Positions 8,867-16,924 of a DNA stretch of 64,000 nt are shown piece by piece; position 1 is the stretch's first letter; each line of letters opens with the position of its first letter. This DNA comes from GCA-2725625 sp964574215 (GTDB lineage: Bacteria; Pseudomonadota; Alphaproteobacteria; Rhodospirillales; UBA2165). The stretch spans positions 1-64,000 of the forward strand of contig CAZNLR010000016.1 in NCBI GenBank assembly GCA_964574215.1, in the 5' to 3' direction. A program made the position numbers and the translations under genes. A model generated the notes under the pieces. That model worked only from the letters and a program-made list of their open reading frames with translations, did not search any database and was not told the DNA's origin.

Positions 8867-9610
8867 ATGGAACTCACGCAAATTTCTTATTTCGGCGCTT
8901 TCATCGCCGGCGCCCTGAGCTTCGCCTCCCCCTGCGTGCTGCCGTTGATACCGGCCTATATCAGTTTTCTGGGTGGCGCTTCTCTTGACCAGTTGACCGC
9001 CGAGGACGGTATCGATTCCGCCCTCGCCCGCCGGGTATTCATATCAGCCATTGCCTTTGTTATCGGGTTTTCAACCGTGTTTATCATATTCGGCGCGACG
9101 GCGACGGCGCTTAGCGGGTTGGTGGCACAGAACGCCATCCTCCTCGGCCAGATTGCCGGTGTCATCATCGTTATCTTCGGCCTTCACTATATGGGGGTGT
9201 TCCGGATCGGCTTTCTCAATTTCGAAAAGCGGTTTCATCTGGAAAATAAGCCGGCCGGGCTGATTGGTTCTTTTATTTTGGGTCTGGCTTTCGCTTTCGG
9301 CTGGACTCCCTGCGTCGGACCGATCCTGGCATCCGTATTGATGGTGGCTGCGTCGGGAGATTCGGCGCTCTACGGCACCTCGCTTCTAACGGTCTATGCG
9401 GCAGGCCTGGGCATCCCGTTTCTGATTGCCGCCTTCGCGGTTAAGCCGTTTATGAGCTTTATGGGGAGGTTCCGCCGCCATATGCGTAAAGTGGAAATCA
9501 CCATCGGCGCCCTGCTCATCGCCACCGGCGTCGCCATTTTTACCGGTGATTTAGCGGAAGTGGCCAACTGGCTGTTGGAGACGTTTCCAATCTTTACGCA
9601 GGTTGGTTAA
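8867..9610 (+). CDS. ccdA: CcdA-type thiol-disulfide transporter
   Basis: The 247-residue membrane protein has six predicted transmembrane helices and the paired cysteines of the CcdA/DsbD family (SFASPCVLPLIPAY and GWTPCVGPIL). It carries reducing power from cytoplasmic thioredoxin to the periplasm. In sox clusters this role is usually called SoxV and keeps SoxYZ or SoxW reduced. It lies 30 bases after soxB and converges with soxW, its probable thioredoxin partner. CcdA for cytochrome c maturation is the alternative role. Confidence 0.9.
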   Translation: MELTQISYFGAFIAGALSFASPCVLPLIPAYISFLGGASLDQLTAEDGIDSALARRVFISAIAFVIGFSTVFIIFGATATALSGLVAQNAILLGQIAGVIIVIFGLHYMGVFRIGFLNFEKRFHLENKPAGLIGSFILGLAFAFGWTPCVGPILASVLMVAASGDSALYGTSLLTVYAAGLGIPFLIAAFAVKPFMSFMGRFRRHMRKVEITIGALLIATGVAIFTGDLAEVANWLLETFPIFTQVG

Positions 9611-9616
9611 CGCGGC

Positions 9617-10276
9617 CTAATCGAACAACAATTCATCGGCCCACAATTGCTTGTCCATGTCGACGCCCTTATCGCGGAGCGCATTGCCTTCGGCGATCAT
9701 GAAACGCTGAAAATTGGGCTCTTTATCGTAGGCTTTCGTTCGAATGTATTTGAACAGCATGTAAAAATGAAACGGCTTGAAATAGCCGGGCACCCGCACC
9801 AATTCAGCATCCCTGCCGCTTTTGGCTTTAAATTCCGTTATACTTTCCGGGAAAAACTGGAGCGTCGGGGTGAAGCGGACCGCATATTTCTGCGCCAGTT
9901 TCTTTTCGGTCGTAACTTCTCCGTCGAAATCGGTAACTTCCTTGTCGCCCCACATATTCATTTGGACAACAACAAAATTTTCTTTGATCTGATTGACAAT
10001 TTTGGGAATGCGTAAATTTACATCGTGGGTGCGTTTGCAATAGGGACAGCCCTTCTGTTCCCAGAAAAGCACCAATCTTTTCCCCTCGGCCTTGGCCTCT
10101 TCCAAATCCTCCTTCAAGTTCATAAAACTTTCGTGAAACCAGGGTTGCTGATGCAAGCCGTCTTCACCGACTTGGGCTTTGGGCAAGCTCTTTTCCTTTG
10201 CCGTTACGCCGGCGGAACTTATAAACATGAATACCGGGAGAACGGCAATTGCTAGAACGGTCCGAAATCTGCGCAT
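9617..10276 (-). CDS. soxW: SoxW-like periplasmic thioredoxin
   Basis: The 219-residue exported protein has a signal peptide (AVLPVFMFISSAGVTAKE) and a thioredoxin-fold domain with active site CPYC in EQKGCPYCKRTHDV. A cis-Pro follows in RFTPTLQFF. SoxW proteins reduce periplasmic Sox thiols with electrons from a CcdA/SoxV transporter, and here it is tail to tail with ccdA, seven bases apart. The start has AAGGAGACC upstream. A long palindrome lies just ahead of the gene and may control it. Confidence 0.87.
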   Translation of the reverse strand: MRRFRTVLAIAVLPVFMFISSAGVTAKEKSLPKAQVGEDGLHQQPWFHESFMNLKEDLEEAKAEGKRLVLFWEQKGCPYCKRTHDVNLRIPKIVNQIKENFVVVQMNMWGDKEVTDFDGEVTTEKKLAQKYAVRFTPTLQFFPESITEFKAKSGRDAELVRVPGYFKPFHFYMLFKYIRTKAYDKEPNFQRFMIAEGNALRDKGVDMDKQLWADELLFD

Positions 10277-10292
10277 ATTGGTCTCCTTAGTG

Positions 10293-10315
10293 AATTGAGA
10301 ACCGAGTTCTCAATT
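10293..10315. promoter_or_regulatory. 23-bp perfect palindrome upstream of soxW
   Basis: Arms AATTGAGAAC and GTTCTCAATT are separated by CGA, 17 bases upstream of the soxW start. The position and symmetry suit a repressor operator, for example an ArsR- or Rrf2-type regulator. On the plus strand a TTTTTT run follows, so an AT-rich terminator is an alternative, but no plus-strand gene ends here. Confidence 0.6.
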
Positions 10316-10607
10316 TTTTCCCTGAATATCTAATTTTAACTTTACTGTAATGTCATTCTTTTTTCGATGAGAGTTCGCTCCCTCTAACCAAGAAGTGATT
10401 GGATTTCCACCACAAAATCACGTTAATCACACTGAACAGATGTTATATTTGTGCGATTGAAGCCTCATCTGTAAAATTATTAAATCAACTTAACACAAAA
10501 GTAATTTGATACATTAGAAAAATATGTTATTCGAAAAGTTATAAATTACAAAATAAATCTTTTTGAATGTTATCGCTGAACAGGAAGCTTACGGTAGGAG
10601 GGACGCT

Positions 10608-11111
10608 ATGACGGACCAAAATACAGAAAATTCGAAATCGATGTCGATCATCGTTACCAAGGGAACACTCGATTGGGCCTACCCGCCCTTCATTCTGGGA
10701 ACGACGGCAGCGGCCATGGATGTGAATGTCACAATGTTTTTCACCTTCTACGGATTGCAGCTATTGAAAAAAGATTTGGATCATCTGCAGATTTCTACCC
10801 TGGGCAATCCGGGTATGGAAATGCCGATGATGGGCATGCATATGACCATGCCGAACGTGGTTTCCGCCTTTCCCGGCGTCGACGCCATGTGCACGACCAT
10901 GATGAAAAACCTGATCAAGAAAAAAGGCGTGGCCTCGATCCCCGAATTGCGGGAAGCGGCCATCGATTCAGACGTCAAACTGATCGGCTGCCAGATGACG
11001 ATGGATTTGTTTGAATTCGGTGAAGACGATCTGATCAAAGATATCGAAATCGGCGGCGCCGCGACCTATATGGAAAAAGCGCTGAAATCAGATATTAATT
11101 TATTCATTTAG
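10608..11111 (+). CDS. dsrE2: DsrE2A-type membrane-associated sulfur transferase
   Basis: The protein has about 167 residues of the DsrE/DsrF/DsrH-like (DsrE2) group. It starts with the peroxiredoxin-like strand MSIIVTKGTLDWAYPPFILG. A Met-rich loop (PGMEMPMMGMHMTMP) and two conserved Cys residues (VDAMCTTMM and LIGCQMTMD) follow. Relatives pass sulfane sulfur between rhodanese, TusA and Dsr or Hdr systems. The ATG at 10608 follows GGTAGGAGGGACGCT. It is 14 bases upstream of tusA; the frequent rhodanese third partner is absent here. Confidence 0.88.
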   Translation: MTDQNTENSKSMSIIVTKGTLDWAYPPFILGTTAAAMDVNVTMFFTFYGLQLLKKDLDHLQISTLGNPGMEMPMMGMHMTMPNVVSAFPGVDAMCTTMMKNLIKKKGVASIPELREAAIDSDVKLIGCQMTMDLFEFGEDDLIKDIEIGGAATYMEKALKSDINLFI

Positions 11112-11125
11112 AGGGGAATTGCTCC

Positions 11126-11350
11126 ATGACCGTTGAACTAGATACCAAAGGCATGAATTGCCCTATGCCGATCCTTCAAGCTAAAAAGGCGCTAAAGGGC
11201 ATGGGTCCGGGGGACACGTTGAGAATCGAATCCACCGATCCCGGCTCGGTCAACGATTTTGCCTCCTTCTGCCGGACCGGTGGACATGAATTGGTAGAAA
11301 GTAAGGAAGAAGACGGCATTTACGTCTATCTGATAAAAAAAGCGGCCTAA
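11126..11350 (+). CDS. tusA: TusA, sulfur-carrier protein
   Basis: The 74-residue cytoplasmic protein has the TusA signature CPMPILQAKKAL; its first Cys carries the persulfide. In sulfur oxidisers TusA is the hub that loads DsrEFH/DsrC. It is directly behind dsrE2 and 54 bases ahead of soeA, tying sulfur delivery to sulfite oxidation. A GAGGGGAATTG Shine-Dalgarno precedes the start. Confidence 0.94.
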   Translation: MTVELDTKGMNCPMPILQAKKALKGMGPGDTLRIESTDPGSVNDFASFCRTGGHELVESKEEDGIYVYLIKKAA

Positions 11351-11404
11351 TCAAACGCTGCCTGGTTAGAACCAAGTTCAGGGAACATTACGGTCTAAGG
11401 AGTA

Positions 11405-14290
11405 ATGGACGGCGTCACGCATTCTGTCGACACCTCGCCGCCCGTTGCGGACGAGGTAAAAACCACCACGTGCTATATGTGCGCCTGCCGGTGTGGCATC
11501 AAAGTCCACCTCAAAGACGGCTCCATCCGTTATATCGAAGGTAACAAGGACCATCCCGTTAACAAGGGTGTTCTCTGCGCCAAGGGTTCTGCCGGGATTA
11601 TGCAGCACCACTCTCCGGCTCGACTCAACAAACCGCTCCGCCGCGTAGGCGAGCGCGGCAGCGGCGAGTTCAAGGAAATCGAATGGAGCGAGGCGATGGA
11701 GATCGCCACTGCCTGGCTGGCGACGGCGCGGGCAACCAGTCCGAAAAGACTCGCCTTCTTCACCGGCCGCGACCAGAGCCAAGCGCTGACCAGCTGGTGG
11801 GCGCAGAATTACGGCACACCCAACTATTCCGCTCACGGTGGATTTTGCTCGGTCAACATGGCTGCCGCCGGCATTTACACGTTAGGCAGCGCTTTTTGGG
11901 AATTCAGCGAACCGGATTGGGAGCACACCAAATATTTCCTCCTGTTCGGCGTCGCCGAGGATCATGACAGCAATCCCATAAAAACGGGACTGGGCAAACT
12001 CAAGGAACGCGGTGCCAAGTATGTCGCAATCAACCCGGTGCGCACGGGTTATTCTGCGGTCGCCGATGAATGGCTGGGCATAACCCCCGGCACGGACGGA
12101 TTGTTGGTCCTGTCCCTCATCCACGAATTGCTGCGGGCCGGAAAAGTGGACGCCGAATTTCTCCTTCGCTACACCAACGCGCCATATCTGGTGGTCGTAA
12201 ATCCGGGTGGCGCTGATGATGGATTGTTTGTGCGGGACGATCAGGACCGACCCCTATGCTGGGACCGCATGGAGAACAAATTGGTCGCGGCCCACGATCC
12301 CGACACCGCTCCTTCCCTCAAAGGCGAATACGAACTCCCCGACGGGCGCAAAGCAAAAACGGTTTTCCACCTGTTGGCCGAGCGCTATCTAGATCCCCAA
12401 TATTCGCCGGAGGCCGTCGCCGAGATGACGGACATATCGGCATCAACCATCAAACGCATCGCCGCCGAGATTGCCAAGACGGCCTTCGAAGAGGAAATCG
12501 TTATTGAACAGCCTTGGACCGACTGGACAGGGCAGCGCCACAACAAGATGATCGGGCGGCCCGTCAGCATGCACGCCATGCGCGGTATCTCCGCCCATTC
12601 GAATGGTTTTCACACCTGCCGCGCCATTCACCTCTTGCAACTGCTGATCGGCAGCATCGATGCGCCGGGCGGGCTGCGTTACAAACCACCCTATCCCAAG
12701 GGCTTGGATTCGCTGCCCCGACCCACCGGCCGGCCGCAGGATGTGCAGCCCAACAATCCGTTACCGGGGCCTCATTTGGGTTTCGTGCACGACCCGGAAG
12801 AACTCCTCCTCGACGACGATGGCACGCCCCAGCGCATCGACAAGGCCTTCTCCTGGGATGCGCCTCTCGCCGTCCATGGCATGATGCACGCCGTGATCAC
12901 CAATGCCTGGAAGGGCGACCCCTATCCCATCGACGTTCTCTTCATGTATATGGCCAACATGGCCTGGAACTCGGCCATGAACACGGCGGAAACCATCAGG
13001 ATGCTGACCGACCGCGACGAGGAGACCGGGGAATACAAAATCCCTCACATCATTTACGCCGATGCCTTTTACTCCGAGACCGTCGCCTACGCCGATCTCG
13101 TTTTACCGGACACCACCTACCTAGAACGCTGGGACTGTATTTCCCTGCTCGACCGGCCCATCAGCGACGCCGAAAGCGCCGCCGATTCCATCCGCCAACC
13201 TGTTGTGGAACCAGCCAGTGAACCAGGCAGGGACGTCCGGCCGTTCCAGGACGTGCTGCTGGATCTGGGTGCCCGGTTGGGATTCAGCGGTCTGGTTGAT
13301 GAAAACGGTCGCCCGCGCTATCCGGGCGGTTACGCCGATTACCTGGTCAATCACGAACGCCAGCCGGGTCTGGGCATGCTGGCCGGCTGGCGGGGCGAAG
13401 ACGGCTCGAAAACGGGCAGGGGCACGCCCAATCCGGACCAGTTGAAAAAATACATCGAAAACGGCTGTTTCTGGCGCGATGAAATCGCACCGGAAGCCCG
13501 TTATTTCCGCAACGTCAATCAAGCCTATTTGGAATACGCCGTAGAGATGGGGTTTATCAGATCAACAGCGCCCATCATCCATCAGCTCTATTCCGAAACC
13601 ATTCAGAAGTTCCGTCTGGCCGCCCAAGGACACGGCGATGTCCAGCCGCCCGACCATCAACGCGAACGAATTGAAAAATACTTCGATCCGCTGCCCTTTT
13701 GGTATGAACCGTTCGAGAACGGCGAAGAAGAAAACGAACAGTTTCCCCTGCATGCGGTCACCCAGCGCCCGGCGGCCATGTACCATTCCTGGGGCACCCA
13801 AAACGCCTGGCTTCGGCAAATCCACGGCTCAAACCGGTTATACTTGCCGCGCATTCTGGCGGAAAAATCGGGCATCAAAGACGACGATTGGGTCTATGTT
13901 TCCAGCCGCAACGGCCGCATCAAGGTTCAGGTCAGACTAATGAACGGGGTCAACGGCAAAACCCTCTGGACCTGGAACGCCATCGGCAAACGCCGGGGCG
14001 CCTGGAACCTGAATGATGACGCCAATGAATATGCGGAAGGCTTCCTGCTCAATCATCTGATCGACGACCTGTTGCCCGCCGATGCGTCTGGTTATCGCTA
14101 TTCGAATTCGGACCCGGTGACCGGTCAGGCGGCCTGGTACGATTTGAAAGTCGCCATTGAAAAAGTGCCCGCGCAGGATTCACTCGGTGTCACGGAACCC
14201 CAATTCGAGAGCTTGAAATCGCCCCCCACCATGCCGGAGCGCAAGAGCACCCTTCGGTACGGCAGTCAGTTCCGCAACAGAAAACCATGA
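11405..14290 (+). CDS. soeA: SoeA, molybdopterin subunit of cytoplasmic sulfite dehydrogenase
   Basis: The 961-residue DMSO-reductase-family catalytic subunit has no Tat signal, so it stays in the cytoplasm. A [4Fe-4S] motif is seen at Cys23, Cys26 and Cys30 (CYMCACRC) with a fourth Cys in GVLCAKGSAG. Molybdopterin-binding segments such as HGGFCSVNMAAAG and the C-terminal dinucleotide domain follow. SoeABC oxidises sulfite to sulfate and passes electrons to quinone. The assignment rests on the soeABC gene order (overlap of four bases with soeB, then a DmsC-like anchor) and on the sulfur context. A polysulfide or thiosulfate reductase-like role is the alternative. The start at 11405 follows CTAAGGAG. 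Confidence 0.87.
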   Translation: MDGVTHSVDTSPPVADEVKTTTCYMCACRCGIKVHLKDGSIRYIEGNKDHPVNKGVLCAKGSAGIMQHHSPARLNKPLRRVGERGSGEFKEIEWSEAMEIATAWLATARATSPKRLAFFTGRDQSQALTSWWAQNYGTPNYSAHGGFCSVNMAAAGIYTLGSAFWEFSEPDWEHTKYFLLFGVAEDHDSNPIKTGLGKLKERGAKYVAINPVRTGYSAVADEWLGITPGTDGLLVLSLIHELLRAGKVDAEFLLRYTNAPYLVVVNPGGADDGLFVRDDQDRPLCWDRMENKLVAAHDPDTAPSLKGEYELPDGRKAKTVFHLLAERYLDPQYSPEAVAEMTDISASTIKRIAAEIAKTAFEEEIVIEQPWTDWTGQRHNKMIGRPVSMHAMRGISAHSNGFHTCRAIHLLQLLIGSIDAPGGLRYKPPYPKGLDSLPRPTGRPQDVQPNNPLPGPHLGFVHDPEELLLDDDGTPQRIDKAFSWDAPLAVHGMMHAVITNAWKGDPYPIDVLFMYMANMAWNSAMNTAETIRMLTDRDEETGEYKIPHIIYADAFYSETVAYADLVLPDTTYLERWDCISLLDRPISDAESAADSIRQPVVEPASEPGRDVRPFQDVLLDLGARLGFSGLVDENGRPRYPGGYADYLVNHERQPGLGMLAGWRGEDGSKTGRGTPNPDQLKKYIENGCFWRDEIAPEARYFRNVNQAYLEYAVEMGFIRSTAPIIHQLYSETIQKFRLAAQGHGDVQPPDHQRERIEKYFDPLPFWYEPFENGEEENEQFPLHAVTQRPAAMYHSWGTQNAWLRQIHGSNRLYLPRILAEKSGIKDDDWVYVSSRNGRIKVQVRLMNGVNGKTLWTWNAIGKRRGAWNLNDDANEYAEGFLLNHLIDDLLPADASGYRYSNSDPVTGQAAWYDLKVAIEKVPAQDSLGVTEPQFESLKSPPTMPERKSTLRYGSQFRNRKP

Positions 14291-15021
14291 CCAGCCTGCC
14301 ACAAAGCACGGATAAGAAACTGGGTCTGGTTATCGACCTCGACACCTGTGTCGGCTGCCACGCCTGTGCCGTTAATTGCAAGGAGTGGAACACCGGCGGA
14401 TACCATGCACCGCTTACCGATCAAAACCCCTATGGTGCCGACCCGGACGGCGTCTGGTTCAACCGTATTCACGCCTATGAGGTGGCAGACAATAATGTAG
14501 GAGGGGGAGCCGGCCGGGCGGTTTATTTTCCCAAATCCTGCCTCCATTGCGACAATGCGCCCTGTGTCACCGTGTGCCCCACCGGCGCCTCCTACAAGCG
14601 CACCGAGGACGGCATCGTCCTGGTGGACGAGAGCATGTGCATCGGCTGCAAGCTGTGTTCCTGGGCCTGCCCCTACGGCGCCCGGGAATACGACGTCGAT
14701 GCCGGGGTGATGAAGAAATGCACCCTGTGCATCGACCGTATCTATAATGAAAACCTGCCCGAAGAGGACCGGGTGCCGGCCTGCGTCGCCACCTGCCCGG
14801 TCAAGGCCCGCCACTTCGGCGACCTCGGCAATCCCAATTCCGAGGTATCAAAGCTGGTTGCCGAGAGAGACGGTTTCGATCTGATGCCGGAGCAAGAGTG
14901 CGCGCCGGTCAACAAATACCTGCCGCCTCGTCCCTCTAAGGACCGTACGACCGAAGCATTGGCCGACGCCGACCCCGCCGGCGGCTTCCTTGGCTGGGTC
15001 GATAGAATGTTGGGAGGCTGA
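14287..15021 (+). CDS. soeB: SoeB, four-cluster iron-sulfur electron-transfer subunit
   Basis: The 244-residue ferredoxin-type protein has four cysteine clusters: CVGCHACAVNC, CLHCDNAPCVTVCP, CIGCKLCSWACP and CTLCIDRIYNE...CVATCP. These match four [4Fe-4S] centres of DmsB/NrfC-like subunits. It relays electrons from SoeA to the membrane anchor SoeC. Its start overlaps the soeA stop (ATGA), and soeC follows five bases later. Confidence 0.93.
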   Translation: MTSLPQSTDKKLGLVIDLDTCVGCHACAVNCKEWNTGGYHAPLTDQNPYGADPDGVWFNRIHAYEVADNNVGGGAGRAVYFPKSCLHCDNAPCVTVCPTGASYKRTEDGIVLVDESMCIGCKLCSWACPYGAREYDVDAGVMKKCTLCIDRIYNENLPEEDRVPACVATCPVKARHFGDLGNPNSEVSKLVAERDGFDLMPEQECAPVNKYLPPRPSKDRTTEALADADPAGGFLGWVDRMLGG

Positions 15022-15026
15022 CCGGC

Positions 15027-15965
15027 ATGCATCCGGCATATTCGGTGATATTTTTTACCACCGCCTCCGGCTGCGGCTACGGCATGCTGGTGTTGCTGGG
15101 CGTCCTGAACATGGGAGGCCATCTGCCCCAGGACCGCTGGCTCGGACTGTCCTGTTTCGTCATTTCCTTCGCATTGATTACCTTTGGCTTGCTGTCATCC
15201 GCCTTTCATCTCGGGCATCCGGAGCGGAGCTGGCGCGCTTTCAGCCAATGGCGGTCTTCCTGGCTCTCCCGGGAGGGCGTGCTGGCGGTCTTCACCTATA
15301 TACCCGCCGGCCTATTTGCCTTGGGCTGGGTCTGGTTTGAAGAAACCGGTGGCCCGTGGGCGTGGCTGGGTCTTTTGGCGGCGATGAGCGCCGCCTTGAC
15401 GGTTTTCTGCACCAGTATGATCTACAACTCCCTCCGCTCGATCCCGGCCTGGGCCAATGACCAGGTGGCGCCGGTGTATCTGGTGCTATCCTTGGCGACA
15501 GGGGCATTGTGGCTGGATGCTTTGACCCGGCTGTTCGGCCAGAATTTCGGCGGCTTCACCATTACCGCCATTGTCTTCCTGATCGCCGGGGTAGTTCTGA
15601 AAAGTCAGTATTGGCGCAGTTTGGATACTCAAGCGCCGGCCAGCACCGTGGAAACCGCCACCGGTCTGGGACGGTTGGGAAAGGTACATTTAATGGATTT
15701 CCCCCATTCCAGCCGCAACTACCTGCAAAAGGAAATGGGCTACCGCGTCGCCCGGAAACACGCCGCAAAGCTGAGAAAAATTTCCCTGATCACCCTTTTT
15801 GCGCTGTCGATCCTGGCTGCGTTGTCTTCGCTGCTGTGGCCCGCATTGTCGGCAATATTCGCTGTCATAGCCGTTCTGTCATCATCGTTCGGCGTCGTCA
15901 TCGAACGCTGGCTCTTCTTCGCCGAAGCCAGACATGTGGTAAATCTCTATTACGGCGATGAATGA
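15027..15965 (+). CDS. soeC: SoeC, DmsC-like membrane anchor
   Basis: This 312-residue integral membrane protein with about eight hydrophobic helices is of the DmsC type (start MHPAYSVIFFTTASGCGYGM). It should anchor SoeAB to the inner face of the membrane and deliver electrons to the quinone pool. It ends the dsrE2-tusA-soeABC unit. Confidence 0.88.
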   Translation: MHPAYSVIFFTTASGCGYGMLVLLGVLNMGGHLPQDRWLGLSCFVISFALITFGLLSSAFHLGHPERSWRAFSQWRSSWLSREGVLAVFTYIPAGLFALGWVWFEETGGPWAWLGLLAAMSAALTVFCTSMIYNSLRSIPAWANDQVAPVYLVLSLATGALWLDALTRLFGQNFGGFTITAIVFLIAGVVLKSQYWRSLDTQAPASTVETATGLGRLGKVHLMDFPHSSRNYLQKEMGYRVARKHAAKLRKISLITLFALSILAALSSLLWPALSAIFAVIAVLSSSFGVVIERWLFFAEARHVVNLYYGDE

Positions 15966-16277
15966 AGTTTGTCACTGAATAGAGAAAGTAAAATGGACTG
16001 AGAACGTTCGGGCTCTGGCACATCTGGGCGCAGTTATGACCGGCAGTCATAATGTAGGATGAATCGAATAATTTCCCTTTGCCTTACAAGCGAATCATAA
16101 TTCCGTTGTCTCAATAAGTCTGGATATAGCCGGACAACGACATTTGCAGGCCTAGGACAAGAATGGCCTGCCCAATAGACACTCTAGAAATTCTTTGTAA
16201 TAATTATTGGTTCTGGCCGAGTGTACCACCCGGTAAGTTAATTCCACAGTCCTTCCTCCTGGGGTGAAAATGGCGTC
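15966..16277. other. Intergenic region with two small inverted repeats
   Basis: About 310 bases with no gene. There is an inverted repeat TTATGAC-N5-GTCATAA at 16034-16052 and a hairpin GCAGGCC-N12-GGCCTGC at 16146-16171. The first could be an operator, the second a weak end-of-operon hairpin; neither has a U-tract. Base composition is more mixed than in the flanking sulfur genes. Confidence 0.4.
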
Positions 16278-16898
16278 ATGGATAATTTCATAAGCTTTGT
16301 ATTTAGCTCATTTTTCTTAGACTTTGTGTTTAGCTCATTAATATTGCTGGCCCTATTGAGCGTTTATGAATTTGCAACGACAAACATAAAATTTCCCAAT
16401 GAGGGTATCGAGGTAACTTTGTCCGGGATCGCGATAGGGTTGATTACCGTCGCCATATTGAGCAATCCCATTAACCTCCACAAAGGAATTTTTGTTGATG
16501 CTCGATGGGTTCTGTTGAGCTGCTGCGCGATATTTCTCAATTGGAGGATCGTTATTATTGGTGGAATTATTGGCGCCTCATATCGGTATTACCAAGGGGG
16601 AGCAGGCGGTGTCCCGGGTGTTTACACGGTCATAATTTCGATTGTGATTGGATTTCTCTGGCGGTATGCGCTGATCAAAACCAAAATAGTCTTCAGGTTG
16701 TATTTACAGTACATATTTGCGGTGACCGTTGAGTTGGCGATATTAGGTTTGCTTTACGTCGTTTTGCCTGGCGGCAAGGGGCCTATCGTCGTGGGAAATA
16801 TTGCCGTGCCGTTGTTGACGTTGTTCCCGATCGTCAGCACCATATTGTCGCTATTACTACAGCAACACAGGAAAGAAGGCATAGTTAGTTTCAATTAG
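16278..16898 (+). CDS. 5-6 TM membrane protein resembling the LytS-type 5TM sensor domain
   Basis: The 206-residue protein is almost entirely transmembrane. The stretch around residues 75-115 has the NWRIVIIGGIIGASYRYYQG and GAGGVPGVYT pattern of 5TMR-LYT membrane sensor domains. Those are normally fused to kinases or diguanylate cyclases, but here the domain stands alone. It is 26 bases upstream of a large hybrid histidine kinase, so it may be a separate sensory partner of that kinase. The ligand cannot be guessed. Codon use is more AT-rich than in the neighbouring operons. Confidence 0.68.
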   Translation: MDNFISFVFSSFFLDFVFSSLILLALLSVYEFATTNIKFPNEGIEVTLSGIAIGLITVAILSNPINLHKGIFVDARWVLLSCCAIFLNWRIVIIGGIIGASYRYYQGGAGGVPGVYTVIISIVIGFLWRYALIKTKIVFRLYLQYIFAVTVELAILGLLYVVLPGGKGPIVVGNIAVPLLTLFPIVSTILSLLLQQHRKEGIVSFN

Positions 16899-16924
16899 TT
16901 CGCAATTGTCACATGGGGCGCTAA

